Below, piece after piece: positions 43,329 through 52,369 of a stretch of 64,000 nucleotides of DNA. Each line of letters begins with the position of its first letter. The first letter of the stretch is position 1. This stretch comes from CAKUFA01 sp963618735 (lineage in GTDB: Bacteria; Bacillota; Clostridia; Christensenellales; Aristaeellaceae). A program made the position numbers and the translations under genes. The notes under the pieces were generated by a model, which saw nothing but the letters and a program-made list of their open reading frames with translations, made no database searches and was not told the origin of the DNA. Location: positions 1-64,000 of the forward strand of contig CAVEUM010000006.1 of assembly GCA_963618735.1 (NCBI GenBank), given 5' to 3'.

Positions 43329-45260
43329 ATGAATTTAACACAGAAGATCCTGTCTGCTCATTTGGTTACAGGAAAACTTGTACCCGGTGAGGAGATTTCC
43401 ATTCGTATAGACCAGACACTGACACAGGATTCCACAGGCACCATGGCTTATCTGCAGTTTGAAGCCCTGGGTGTGGATCGTGTGCGCACCAAGCGTTCGG
43501 TGGCCTACATTGACCATAATACCCTGCAAACGGGCTTTGAAAATGCGGACGACCACATGTACATCCAGACGGTGACGCGCAAGCATGGCATTTGGTGCTC
43601 CAAGCCTGGCAATGGTATTTGCCATCAGGTGAACCTGGAACGGTTCGGCATTCCCGGCATGACCCTGCTGGGCTCGGACAGTCATACACCCACCGGCGGC
43701 GGCATCGGCATGATCGCCATTGGTGCGGGCGGACTGGACGTGGCAGTGGCCATGGGCGGCGGCGCGTATTACATGACGTGCCCGAAGGTTGTTAACGTTC
43801 ATCTTACGGGTAAGCTGAAGCCCTATGTCGCCGCGAAGGACATTATTCTGGAAGTGCTTCGCCGCCTTACAGTCAAGGGCGGTGTGGGCAAGGTGATGGA
43901 ATACACCGGCGAGGGCGTTGCTACCCTGACTGTTCCTGAACGTGCTACCATCACGAACATGGGTGCTGAGCTTGGTGCTACCACATCCATTTTCCCCAGC
44001 GATGAGGTGACACGTGAATTCCTTCGCGCTCAGGACAGGGAGCAGGACTTCACGCCGCTCTGTGCCGATGCGGATGCAACCTATGATGAGACCATCGAAA
44101 TTGACCTGAGTTCCCTTCAGCCGTTGGTGGCTTGCCCCCACATGCCCGACCGTGTTGATACGGTGGAAAAAGTTGGACCCATCAAGGTGGATCAGGTGTT
44201 CATTGGTTCCTGCACGAATTCCAGCTATCAGGACATGATGCGTGTGGCACGCATTCTCAAGGGGAAGACAGTGCATCCGGATGTGAGCCTGGTCATTGGC
44301 CCTGGCAGCCGTCAGGTGCTGACGATGCTTGCTCGCAATGGCGCCCTGGCGGATATGATGGCTGCAGGTGCGCGCATTCTGGAAACGGCCTGCGGACCCT
44401 GCATCGGCATGGGTCAGAGCCCCAGAACCGGCGCTGTATCCATCCGCACGAATAACCGCAACTTCTATGCCCGCAGCGGAACTGCGTCTGCCAGCATCTA
44501 TCTTACCAGCTGTGAAACGGCCGCCGTTTCTGCCCTGACGGGTGTGCTGACGGATCCTCGCTGCCTGGATATTGACCTGACCATTCCGCAGCCGGAACGC
44601 TTTGAAATTAACGATAATCTGGTGCTTGCGCCTGTTGCACCCGGCGAAGAGGATACAGTACAGGTCGTTCGCGGCCCCAACATTCAGCCTTTCCCCATTG
44701 GTCATGCACTGGAGGACAACATCACAGGCAAGGTTCTGCTGAAGATGGAGGACAACATCACCACGGATCACATCATGCCGTCCAACGCAAAGCTCCTGCC
44801 GTACCGCAGCAATGTGCCCCATTTGAGCGACTACTGCCTGACCCCTGTGGACGAAACCTTCCCTGCCCGTGCCAAAAAGGAGGGCGGCGGTATTCTGGTC
44901 AGCGGTGCTAACTACGGTCAGGGCTCCAGCCGTGAGCATGCGGCACTGGTACCGCTGTACCTGGGCATCCGCGCGGTGGTGGCCAAGTCTTTCGCACGCA
45001 TCCATCGGGACAATCTGATCAACAACGGCATTCTGCCGCTGGAATTCACGGATGAAAAGGATTATGACAGCATCACCCAGATGGATACTCTGACCTTGCC
45101 GGACATCCGCGCGCAGGTTTCCTCCGGCGGGGAAGAAATCCTTGTCCGCAACGAAACCACGGGCGCAACCTTCAAGACTCGTTTGAAGATCACCGAACGG
45201 CAGCGCGGCATGCTGCTGGCAGGCGGTCTGCTGAACACGGTAAAGGAGCAGAATGCATGA
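43329..45260 (+). CDS. Aconitate hydratase
   Basis: A 643-residue single-chain aconitase of the shorter class that resembles LeuC joined to LeuD. The iron-sulphur cysteines are in FIGSCTNSSYQDM and ETACGPCIGMGQSP; GSDSHTPTGGGIGMIAIG is the substrate loop and NYGQGSSREHAALVP belongs to the C-terminal swivelling domain. It interconverts citrate and isocitrate. No citrate synthase or isocitrate dehydrogenase is in the window. TTCGGAGGACAGATCC precedes the ATG. Overlaps the next gene by four bases. Confidence 0.93.
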   Translation: MNLTQKILSAHLVTGKLVPGEEISIRIDQTLTQDSTGTMAYLQFEALGVDRVRTKRSVAYIDHNTLQTGFENADDHMYIQTVTRKHGIWCSKPGNGICHQVNLERFGIPGMTLLGSDSHTPTGGGIGMIAIGAGGLDVAVAMGGGAYYMTCPKVVNVHLTGKLKPYVAAKDIILEVLRRLTVKGGVGKVMEYTGEGVATLTVPERATITNMGAELGATTSIFPSDEVTREFLRAQDREQDFTPLCADADATYDETIEIDLSSLQPLVACPHMPDRVDTVEKVGPIKVDQVFIGSCTNSSYQDMMRVARILKGKTVHPDVSLVIGPGSRQVLTMLARNGALADMMAAGARILETACGPCIGMGQSPRTGAVSIRTNNRNFYARSGTASASIYLTSCETAAVSALTGVLTDPRCLDIDLTIPQPERFEINDNLVLAPVAPGEEDTVQVVRGPNIQPFPIGHALEDNITGKVLLKMEDNITTDHIMPSNAKLLPYRSNVPHLSDYCLTPVDETFPARAKKEGGGILVSGANYGQGSSREHAALVPLYLGIRAVVAKSFARIHRDNLINNGILPLEFTDEKDYDSITQMDTLTLPDIRAQVSSGGEEILVRNETTGATFKTRLKITERQRGMLLAGGLLNTVKEQNA

Positions 45261-46132
45261 AACGACTGTTAAGCCTGATTCTTGCACTGTGCCTTTTGCC
45301 TATGGCTGCCATGGCTGAGGGAAAAGTCATCAACCTGATGGAAAACCCGGATGCAGAATGGTCTTTTGAAGATGGGGCGGAGATTCTGGAAATTGTTTAT
45401 CCGCCGCTTCAGGGCGCGGACGCCTGCATCATTCGCCTGGGCGGCGAAACGATGATGATTGACTGCGCTACGGATGACCAGAGCCAGTCGGCCGTTGTCC
45501 CGACGCTTCAGCGTCTGGGCGTAACGCATGTGGACATCGCCTTCAATTCTCATCCCCACGATGATCATCTGACCGGGTTTGAATACCTGGACGGCACGGC
45601 TACCATTGGCAAGCTGCTGGTATCCTCGCCGCTGGACGAAAATTATGTCATCAAGCGTACCGTTCGCGTGATGAACAGCCTGGGCGTGCCAGTGGAACAG
45701 GTGCAGAACGGCGATACCCTGACCCTGGGCGACGCCAAACTGACCGTGATTCAGTACCAGCGGTCTGACCTGACGGGCAATGACCGTTCTGCCGCATTGA
45801 AGCTGGTGTATGGCGATTGTTCCTTTATTTCCCTGGGGGATATGGAAAACCGCGCACAGACCATGATTGTGGAAAATCCTCCGGAATGCGGCATGGACGC
45901 GGATATCATGAAGTATCCCCACCATGGCCATGCAAAGCTGAACAATGATTTCCTTGCATTGATCGATCCTGAGCTGGCGATTATTACCGCTGCTCAGTTC
46001 CGTGCCAAGGAAGCCTATGCTTATATGGCCAAGAAGAATATCCCCACCCTGACCACCTATCAGCATACGCTGCGTCTCCGCTCGGATGGCCGCATTTGGG
46101 TGGTCGATGACCTGGACGCACAGGAGGAGTAA
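45257..46132 (+). CDS. Exported metallo-beta-lactamase-fold protein (ComEC C-domain-like)
   Basis: A 291-residue protein with a signal peptide (residues 1-20, ending AAMA) and a metallo-hydrolase domain like the one at the end of ComEC/Rec2. Metal motif NSHPHDDHLTG, a later SLGDMENR and the KYPHHGHAKLN motif carry the His and Asp ligands. ComEC domains are thought to cut DNA or phosphodiesters; an exported free domain acting on nucleic acid is inference. Its start overlaps the aconitase stop (ATGA), so it is made from the same mRNA although no functional link is obvious. Confidence 0.85.
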   Translation: MKRLLSLILALCLLPMAAMAEGKVINLMENPDAEWSFEDGAEILEIVYPPLQGADACIIRLGGETMMIDCATDDQSQSAVVPTLQRLGVTHVDIAFNSHPHDDHLTGFEYLDGTATIGKLLVSSPLDENYVIKRTVRVMNSLGVPVEQVQNGDTLTLGDAKLTVIQYQRSDLTGNDRSAALKLVYGDCSFISLGDMENRAQTMIVENPPECGMDADIMKYPHHGHAKLNNDFLALIDPELAIITAAQFRAKEAYAYMAKKNIPTLTTYQHTLRLRSDGRIWVVDDLDAQEE

Positions 46133-46133
46133 C

Positions 46134-46814
46134 ATGAAGTATCGCTATCTTTTGGTGGATAACGATAATACACTGATGAATTTCAGTGCCGCAGAGCACG
46201 CTGCTTTGAAGGACACACTGCGGGCTTATCATCTACCGGATGACGAAGAAACCGTCAGTGCTTACGTTCGCATGAATGAAGCCTTGTGGCGTGCACTGGA
46301 ACGCGGCGAGACCACGCTGGATGCGCTGAAGCCGGAGCGCTTCCGTCAGCTGCTGGTGTACCTTGAAGCAGATGCTTCTCAGGCCGTGACCATGAGCAAA
46401 TGCTATGAGGCAAACCTGGCAACCCATGCGGATCTGATGCCGGGCGCTATGGAATTTGTGCAGGCTCTGCATGGAAAAATGAAGATCGCCCTGGTCAGCA
46501 ACGGCATTAGTGCCATTCAGCGCGGCCGTCTGTCACGCTGCCCCTACACGGATATGCTGGATGCAGTGATCATCTCCGAGGAAGTGGGCGCCAGCAAACC
46601 GGATGCGCAAATGGTTGACGCGGCACTGAAGGCATTGCAGTGCGAAGAGAAAGCACAGGCGGTATTTCTGGGAGACAGTCTGACAGCCGATGTTGGCGCT
46701 GCCAGAAATGCAGGCATCGACAGCATCTGGATCTCTCTGCATGGCAAGACCAGCGATTTACCGACCTATACGGTGCAGAACCTGATGGAGGCAAAGGACA
46801 TTCTGTTGGGCTAA
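46134..46814 (+). CDS. YjjG-type HAD phosphatase (pyrimidine 5'-nucleotidase-like)
   Basis: A 226-residue HAD hydrolase. Motif I is LLVDNDNTLMNF (nucleophile Asp), followed by an alpha-helical cap; IALVSNGISAIQRGRL is motif II and GASKPDAQMVDAAL with FLGDSLTADVGAARNAG are motifs III and IV. The order and the NTLMNF variant match YjjG nucleotidases, which remove phosphate from non-canonical pyrimidine monophosphates. AGGAGGAGTAAC provides the ribosome site just inside the previous gene's end. Confidence 0.88.
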   Translation: MKYRYLLVDNDNTLMNFSAAEHAALKDTLRAYHLPDDEETVSAYVRMNEALWRALERGETTLDALKPERFRQLLVYLEADASQAVTMSKCYEANLATHADLMPGAMEFVQALHGKMKIALVSNGISAIQRGRLSRCPYTDMLDAVIISEEVGASKPDAQMVDAALKALQCEEKAQAVFLGDSLTADVGAARNAGIDSIWISLHGKTSDLPTYTVQNLMEAKDILLG

Positions 46815-46829
46815 AAGGAATACATTTCT

Positions 46830-46862
46830 AAAGAAAGCGTGCGAAATGTACGCTTTCTTTTT
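46830..46862 (+). terminator. Intrinsic terminator of the aconitase unit
   Basis: AAAGAAAGCGT pairs with ACGCTTTCTTT and continues into TTT. Confidence 0.85.
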
Positions 46863-46870
46863 GTTTGCTA

Positions 46871-46899
46871 TTGACATTCGCCGTTGGATGAATCATAAT
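46871..46899 (+). promoter_or_regulatory. Promoter of purA
   Basis: A perfect TTGACA and CATAAT with a 17-base spacer. The short leader contains a CCGCAG/CTGCGG hairpin at 46922-46942 without a T-run, just before the ribosome site. Confidence 0.75.
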
Positions 46900-46964
46900 A
46901 TTTAAGTGTGCTTAATGACACCCGCAGGGGTTCACTCTGCGGTAATTAGAGGAGGCTTCATTCT

Positions 46965-48239
46965 ATGGTACATACCATCGTAGGCGCCAACTGGGGCGAT
47001 GAAGGCAAGGGCAAGGTGACCGATCTTCTGGCTGAGAAGAGCGATGTGGTTGTTCGCTTTCAGGGCGGCGCTAACGCAGGCCATACCATTATTAACGAAT
47101 ACGGCAAGTTTGCACTGCATCTGCTGCCTTCTGGTGTTTTCCACCAGAATGTGTACAATGTCATTGGACCTGGTGTGGCACTGAACATCGAAGCACTGCT
47201 GAGTGAGTTGGAGTCCCTGACTTCCCGCGGCGTGCCGATGCCGAAGCTGCTCATTAGCGACCGTGCACAGGTCATGATGCCTTATCATGTAGATTTCGAT
47301 AAGTTTGAAGAAGAGCGCCTGGGCAAGAACTCTTTCGGTTCCACCAAGTCCGGCATTGCACCTTTCTATTCTGATAAGTATGCCAAGGTTGGCCTGCAGG
47401 TTTGCCAGCTGTATGACCATGATATTCTGCGCAAGCGCCTGGAAATCGCGCTGGTGAAGAAGAATTGCCTGCTGACGAATCTGTACCACAAGCCGGAAGT
47501 CGATGTGGATGCACTGGTTGCCCACATGGAAGAGCTGGCAGAAAAGATTAAGCCCATGGTGTGCGACACCACCCTGTTCCTGCACAAGGCCAACAAGGAG
47601 GGCAAGGTGATTCTGCTGGAGGGTCAGCTGGGTTCTCTGCGCGATCCTGACCATGGCATTTATCCTTACGTGACTTCTTCTTCTCCTTTGGCTGGCTTCG
47701 GCTGCGTTGGCGCTGGTGTGACGCCCCGTGATATGACGGACATCTACTGCGTCACCAAGGCATATTCCAGCTGCGTTGGCGCTGGCCCCTTCGTGACCCG
47801 TCTGGAAGGTGCTGAGGGTGATGAGCTCCGTCGTCGCGGCGGCGATGCCGGCGAATTCGGTGCTACCACCGGCCGTGCCCGTGATGTGGGCTGGTTCGAT
47901 GCGGTGGCTACCCGCTACGGCGTGATGGTGCAGGGCGCGACTGAGGTCGTTATGACCAACCTGGACGTGCTGAGCTATCTGGATGAGATTCCCGTTTGCG
48001 TGGCTTATGAAGTGGATGGCAAGCAGATCACTGACTTCCCGTCTACGCCTACGCTCATGCGCTGCAAGCCTGTGTATGAGAAGCTCCCCGGCTGGAAGAC
48101 GGATATTCGCGGCATCAAGTCCTATGACGAGCTGCCCGAAAATTGCCGCAAATATGTGGAGACCATTGAGAAGCTCATCGAGGCTCCTATTCACATGGTT
48201 TCCAACGGCCCTCGCCGCGACGAAATCATCTATCGCTAA
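46965..48239 (+). CDS. purA: Adenylosuccinate synthetase
   Basis: A 424-residue GTP-binding enzyme of standard length. HTIVGANWGDEGKGKVTDLL is the N-terminal P-loop with the catalytic Asp, followed by RFQGGANAGHTI with the catalytic His; FGSTKSGIAPFYSDKY and ATTGRARDVGWFDAV are further signatures. It joins IMP and aspartate to give adenylosuccinate. AGAGGAGG precedes the ATG. Single gene with its own promoter and terminator. Confidence 0.97.
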   Translation: MVHTIVGANWGDEGKGKVTDLLAEKSDVVVRFQGGANAGHTIINEYGKFALHLLPSGVFHQNVYNVIGPGVALNIEALLSELESLTSRGVPMPKLLISDRAQVMMPYHVDFDKFEEERLGKNSFGSTKSGIAPFYSDKYAKVGLQVCQLYDHDILRKRLEIALVKKNCLLTNLYHKPEVDVDALVAHMEELAEKIKPMVCDTTLFLHKANKEGKVILLEGQLGSLRDPDHGIYPYVTSSSPLAGFGCVGAGVTPRDMTDIYCVTKAYSSCVGAGPFVTRLEGAEGDELRRRGGDAGEFGATTGRARDVGWFDAVATRYGVMVQGATEVVMTNLDVLSYLDEIPVCVAYEVDGKQITDFPSTPTLMRCKPVYEKLPGWKTDIRGIKSYDELPENCRKYVETIEKLIEAPIHMVSNGPRRDEIIYR

Positions 48240-48247
48240 AAATCATG

Positions 48248-48281
48248 GAGCCGCCTGTGAATGTATGCAGGCGGCTCTTCT
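48248..48281 (+). terminator. Intrinsic terminator of purA
   Basis: GAGCCGCCTG pairs perfectly with CAGGCGGCTC across a ten-base loop, followed by TTCTATTC. Confidence 0.8.
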
Positions 48282-48299
48282 ATTCGAGTAGGTGCTATC

Positions 48300-49091
48300 A
48301 TGATCATTGACGTTCACGCCCATATTTATCCCGATAAAATTGCCGCAAAGGCTGTGCGTTCCATCGGAGAATTCTACCAATGGTCCAACATGGAAATGGA
48401 CGGCACAGTGGAGGGATTGCTGGCATCCAGCAAGGAAGCGGGGATTGACCTGTCCATTGTGCATTCGGCTGCCGTTTCTCCTGCACGGGTGAAAAGCGTC
48501 AATGACTTTATCGCCTCCACGGTGGAAGCTCATCGGGATCGTCTGCTGGGCTTTGGCTCCATGCATCCTGATTACGAGGAAATCGATCAGGAACTGGATC
48601 GCATGATGGCCATGGGACTCCGCGGCGTGAAGCTGCATCCGGATACGCAGCAGTTTCTGATGGACAGCCCTGCTTCTATCAAAATGCTGGAGGCTATGCA
48701 GGAACGCCGTCTGCCTGTGCTGATTCACACGGGGGATACGCGCTATCCCTTCAGCAACCCTGAGCGTGTGGCTCGTGCACTGGATCACGTGCCGAATCTG
48801 ATAGCCATCTGCGCTCATCTTGGAGGCTGGTCCATGTGGAGCAATGGGTGGAAGATCCTTGCCGGCCGCGAAGATGTGTACGTTGATTGCTCGTCCAGCC
48901 TGTATGCCATCACGCCTGAGGAGGCAGTCAAGGTGATTCACCGCTACGGGGCGAAGCGCGTGTTCTTCGGCACGGATCATCCCATGTGGAACCCTGTGGG
49001 GGAAGTGGCACGATTCAACGCCCTGCCGCTGACGGAGGAAGAACGGGAACTGATCCTGCATAAAAACATTGAAAAATTGCTAAAAATTTGA
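48300..49091 (+). CDS. TIM-barrel amidohydrolase
   Basis: A 263-residue amidohydrolase-2 type protein. It begins MIIDVHAHIYPDK (HxH metal motif), has GVKLHPDTQQFL, LPVLIHTGDTRYPFS and AICAHLGGW with further His ligands, and FGTDHPMWNP with the catalytic Asp. Relatives are ACMSD-like decarboxylases and hydrolases; the substrate is not readable. The ATG at 48300 starts directly at the metal motif; only a weak AGTAGGTG lies upstream, and it may depend on read-through from purA. Confidence 0.85.
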   Translation: MIIDVHAHIYPDKIAAKAVRSIGEFYQWSNMEMDGTVEGLLASSKEAGIDLSIVHSAAVSPARVKSVNDFIASTVEAHRDRLLGFGSMHPDYEEIDQELDRMMAMGLRGVKLHPDTQQFLMDSPASIKMLEAMQERRLPVLIHTGDTRYPFSNPERVARALDHVPNLIAICAHLGGWSMWSNGWKILAGREDVYVDCSSSLYAITPEEAVKVIHRYGAKRVFFGTDHPMWNPVGEVARFNALPLTEEERELILHKNIEKLLKI

Positions 49092-49106
49092 AATGATGAC
49101 TACAAT

Positions 49107-49139
49107 AAAAACCGCACGCTGAAGGGCGCGCGGCTTTTT
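49107..49139. terminator. Bidirectional terminator between convergent genes
   Basis: CCGCACGC and GCGCGCGG form the stem with a six-base loop; CTTTTTG follows on plus and TTTTTATTG on minus, serving the amidohydrolase and mnmM units. Confidence 0.8.
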
Positions 49140-49170
49140 GCATGGAACAAAGCGGCAGAAAGTGAAAATC

Positions 49171-49740
49171 TCAATATTGCTTCTGGATGATGAAGCATTC
49201 AGGGGCGCCGGCACCGGCATTCAGAAAATGCTGATGGAGCACGTTAAACTCCTGCGGGCGCAGGGAAGACAAAAGCTCTGTCAGCGCGTGACGCTCTACA
49301 TCGCCGGCAGCATGGCCGGGATAGGAGCAGATGGTCAGCACGCCGCCGGGCACCAGCAGCTTCAGGCACCCCTCGACAGCCTGCTTTGTGGTGGGCCAAA
49401 GTGTCGTGATGGTCTTGTTGCCACCGGGCAGCCAGCCAAGGTTGAATGTTGCCGTCCGCACAGGCGCGGTCACGATTTCGGGGATGTGTTCGTGGCCGAT
49501 GCAGTGCAGCTCGCAACGATTCAACAGGTTTTGCTCCTCCAGGGCGGCACGGGTGTGCGCTACAGCGTCAGGCTGAACATCAAAGGCGATGACGTGACCA
49601 TCTTCACCCACAAGCTCAGCCAGCATGGCGGTGTCGTGACCGTTGCCCATGGTAGCATCAATGACGGTATCGCCTGGCTGAATGACCTGACGCAGGCACT
49701 CGGCAGCCAGATATCTTGCAGAACGAAGTTCGTATGGCAT
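49171..49740 (-). CDS. mnmM: Class I methyltransferase, MnmM/YtqB family
   Basis: A 189-residue SAM-dependent methyltransferase. The SAM-binding motif I is VIDATMGNGHDTAMLA, then IAFDVQPDAV, and the family-typical NLGWLPGGNK (in place of the DPPY type) with TICSYPGHAAG. This is the YtqB/MnmM family, known to finish the mnm5 side chain on wobble uridine of certain tRNAs. The ATG at 49740 lies two bases after the rluB stop, with AAGGAG eight bases upstream; a GTG at 49746 is too near that site. Confidence 0.87.
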   Translation of the reverse strand: MPYELRSARYLAAECLRQVIQPGDTVIDATMGNGHDTAMLAELVGEDGHVIAFDVQPDAVAHTRAALEEQNLLNRCELHCIGHEHIPEIVTAPVRTATFNLGWLPGGNKTITTLWPTTKQAVEGCLKLLVPGGVLTICSYPGHAAGDVERHALTELLSSLRPQEFNVLHQHFLNAGAGAPECFIIQKQY

Positions 49741-49742
49741 GC

Positions 49743-50456
49743 TCACAGCTCCTTCAAACGGCGAACCTCTTCAGGGGTCAGATGACGCCACTGACCGCGG
49801 GGAAGATCGCCAAGCATGATGGGACCAAAGCCGACACGCTTGAGCATCAGCGTCTGGTGACCGATGGCTTCGATCATGCGGCGAACCTGACGGTTACGTC
49901 CCTCATGAATGGTGACCATCAGCGTGGTGGAGAAAGCATCAATGCTGACAATGCGCACCTTGGCAGGGGATGTCATGCGGCCGTCATCCAGCTTCACGCC
50001 GGCACTCAGGCGGCGAACCTCGTCTTCTGTTACCGTGTTGCTGACCTTTACGAGATATGCCTTGCCCACTTCGTGACTGGGGTGCAACAGGGAATTCATC
50101 ATGTCGCCGTCATTGGTCAAAAGAAGGAGGCCTTCACTTTCAAAGTCGAGGCGGCCGACATTGTACAGGCGCACGGGATAATCACGGAATTTATCCAGCA
50201 CCGTGACGCGGCCTTCCGGGTCAGACGCCGTACAGACTTCGCCAACGGGTTTATTGTAGGCAAGATAATGCTTCTCTTCCTGAATGGCAACGGTACGTCC
50301 GTCCACCGTCACCTTGTCACCGTCCTGAACCTGAACACCCATTTCAGTTACGACGTGACCGTTAACGGCTACGTGACCCTCCGCAATCAGCTTTTCAGAT
50401 GCGCGTCGGGAGGCGACACCACTCAGGGCAAGATATTTTTGCAAACGCATGGGCAT
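49743..50456 (-). CDS. rluB: Pseudouridine synthase, RsuA/RluB family
   Basis: A 237-residue protein. Residues 1-60 form an S4 RNA-binding domain (RLQKYLALSGVASRRASEKLI); the catalytic core follows with YNVGRLDFESEGLLLLTNDG, containing the nucleophilic Asp, and HEGRNRQVRRM. The family modifies uridines in 23S (RluB) or 16S (RsuA) rRNA; lack of longer terminal extensions and the Gram-positive context favour RluB, but this is inference. AAAGG precedes the start; a second ATG two codons in is possible. Middle gene of a three-gene minus-strand unit. Confidence 0.9.
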   Translation of the reverse strand: MPMRLQKYLALSGVASRRASEKLIAEGHVAVNGHVVTEMGVQVQDGDKVTVDGRTVAIQEEKHYLAYNKPVGEVCTASDPEGRVTVLDKFRDYPVRLYNVGRLDFESEGLLLLTNDGDMMNSLLHPSHEVGKAYLVKVSNTVTEDEVRRLSAGVKLDDGRMTSPAKVRIVSIDAFSTTLMVTIHEGRNRQVRRMIEAIGHQTLMLKRVGFGPIMLGDLPRGQWRHLTPEEVRRLKEL

Positions 50457-50475
50457 GAATCTTCATCAACCTTTC

Positions 50476-51042
50476 TCAGCCACCAAAGGCTCTCGGTACA
50501 TGGTAAAAATAGAGTGCACAGGCACGCCGCATCAGGGGCTTCTGCTTTTCTTCAGGGGTCATGGCCAAAAACATTTTGTCCATGCCGCCGATTTGGTAGC
50601 CGCGCTTTTCAAGAAAGCGGCAAAGAATCGGGTGCTGGTCACTGACCTCCACCCGCATACCGCAATAGCCGTGCTGCATGGCAAATTGCTCCGTTGTTTC
50701 CAGCAGCGCTGTTGCAATGCCGTGACGGCGGTGGAGCGCATCGACCCGAATATCCCCAAGCTGCATCCACGTGCCGCAGGGACGAACGGCTGCGCAGCCG
50801 ACATAGACATCATCCTCGTAGGCGAGGAAAACCGCGGCCTGGGGCGTTGCGCATATGGCCTGTGCTGTGAAATCCTCAGGGGTCGGAAACGTCTGCCATT
50901 GTGCCCGCTCCAGCGGCGCATAGGACAGGGAAAATCCGCTGCGGCTGACGCGAAGCAGGGTTTCTTCACCGATGAGACATTCTTCATGAAGAAGCGTGCG
51001 AGGCTTTTCGGATGCCGAGAAACAACGGCGAATCGTCAGCAT
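50476..51042 (-). CDS. GNAT family N-acetyltransferase
   Basis: A 188-residue protein with the GNAT fold. The acetyl-CoA binding motif A reads LGDIRVDALHRRHGIATALLETTEQFA (R-x-x-G-I-A variant of Q/RxxGxG/A), followed by MRVEVSDQHPILCRFLEKRGYQIGG. The substrate is unknown. First gene of the GNAT-rluB-mnmM unit, 19 bases before rluB, with a promoter of consensus spacing upstream and GGAGAGG as ribosome site. Confidence 0.87.
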   Translation of the reverse strand: MLTIRRCFSASEKPRTLLHEECLIGEETLLRVSRSGFSLSYAPLERAQWQTFPTPEDFTAQAICATPQAAVFLAYEDDVYVGCAAVRPCGTWMQLGDIRVDALHRRHGIATALLETTEQFAMQHGYCGMRVEVSDQHPILCRFLEKRGYQIGGMDKMFLAMTPEEKQKPLMRRACALYFYHVPRAFGG

Positions 51043-51075
51043 ACTGGAGCCTCTCCTTTCATTTCAAACGCTTTC

Positions 51076-51104
51076 AGTATAGCAGATTCGGCGGTGGATG
51101 GCAA
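51076..51104 (-). promoter_or_regulatory. Promoter of the GNAT-rluB-mnmM unit
   Basis: Minus-strand TTGCCA and TATACT with a 17-base spacer, 34 bases before the ATG at 51042. Confidence 0.75.
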
Positions 51105-51176
51105 GGGAACACTGGCGTAACGCCGCAAAATGTGGTAAACTAATGGAGCTATGTTTGCATAAATGAGGTGATTGCT

Positions 51177-52340
51177 ATGAATCGAAAGGATCTTTCGGAA
51201 ATTAAGCGCCGTCTGAACCCTGATAAGCGGTTTCCTACGGTGCTTCGCGGTTGCTATTTGGGCGCTGATGGCCATGTGATTTCTGAGTTTGCGAAGGCTG
51301 TAGGAAGCCTGGCGCAGGAGGAATGCGAAAAATTTATGGCCATTTTCCGCAAGTGCCTCTCCGGCACCGAGGGGCAGAACCTGCTGAACCTGGATTTTAC
51401 AGCGGAACAGATGGAAGGGGATGCCCATCATCTGCTGACGGGTTTGTGCGATTCCGGTCTGCAGGATGTGCAGGTGGTGGAGGAGTTCTTCCGCCGTGCC
51501 ATCGCGTGGCGGCAGGAGGAATTCAGCCATCTCCAGTCCGTGGATGATCAGCAGGTGGCAGACAATTATCTGGTGCTTCTTCTGCACGACGGCTATGATG
51601 TCCCGTATCGTGATAACAACGGTGATCTGGATCGTGAACGGTCGGAAACGGTGCTGAATTACGTGCTGTGTGCGGTGTGCCCTGTCAAGCAGCTGAAGCC
51701 TGCTCTTCGGTATTTTGAAGCGGACAGCGAGTTCCATGCCGGTTCTTCCGATCACGTGGTAGGCATGCCGGAGATGGGCTTTATGTTCCCTGCCTTTGAG
51801 GAGCGCAGTGCCAACATTAACCGCGCCCTGTATTACACCCGTGACACGGGAGACATCCATGCGGACTTTGTGGAAAGAATGCTCAACGCAGAAGTGCAGA
51901 TGACCGCCCGGGAGCAGAAGGAAACCTTCCAGTCCATCCTCACGGAAACCCTGGCAGAAGAGTGCAACATGGATTTGATACAGAACGTGCACGAGACCAT
52001 CAGCACCATGATTGAGGAGCAGAAGGCCGACAAGACGGCAGAAGCCCTCTGCATGGATAAGCAGGATATGAAAAAAGTGCTGGAGGAGTGCGGCGTTTCG
52101 GAAGAAAAGACGGAGGCCTTTGCTGCCAGGTATGAAGAATCCTTCGGCGAGCAGACTGCCATTCCAGCAGTGAACATGATCGCCCCTAAGCAGTTCAAGG
52201 TGGACACCCCCAGCGTGACCATCCGCGTGGATCCCCAGCATTCCGACCTGGTGCAGACTCGTATTCTGGACGGAAAAAGCTACATTGTCATCCTTGCCGA
52301 TGGCGATGTGGAGGTAAACGGCGTCAAGATCACCTGCTGA
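51177..52340 (+). CDS. DUF4317 family protein
   Basis: A 387-residue protein of the DUF4317 family, common in clostridia and without known function. It begins MNRKDLSEIKRRLNPDKR, with LRGCYLGADGHVISEF and EECEKFMAIFRKCLSG next, which are the family's diagnostic stretches. No signal peptide, membrane helix or recognisable catalytic motif is present; the C-terminal part (about 250-330) is helical and charged. GAGGTG seven bases upstream supports the ATG at 51177. Followed by the second CapA-type gene 29 bases later. Confidence 0.85.
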   Translation: MNRKDLSEIKRRLNPDKRFPTVLRGCYLGADGHVISEFAKAVGSLAQEECEKFMAIFRKCLSGTEGQNLLNLDFTAEQMEGDAHHLLTGLCDSGLQDVQVVEEFFRRAIAWRQEEFSHLQSVDDQQVADNYLVLLLHDGYDVPYRDNNGDLDRERSETVLNYVLCAVCPVKQLKPALRYFEADSEFHAGSSDHVVGMPEMGFMFPAFEERSANINRALYYTRDTGDIHADFVERMLNAEVQMTAREQKETFQSILTETLAEECNMDLIQNVHETISTMIEEQKADKTAEALCMDKQDMKKVLEECGVSEEKTEAFAARYEESFGEQTAIPAVNMIAPKQFKVDTPSVTIRVDPQHSDLVQTRILDGKSYIVILADGDVEVNGVKITC

Positions 52341-52369
52341 TTTTGACATGATGACAGGAGGCCTTGTCC

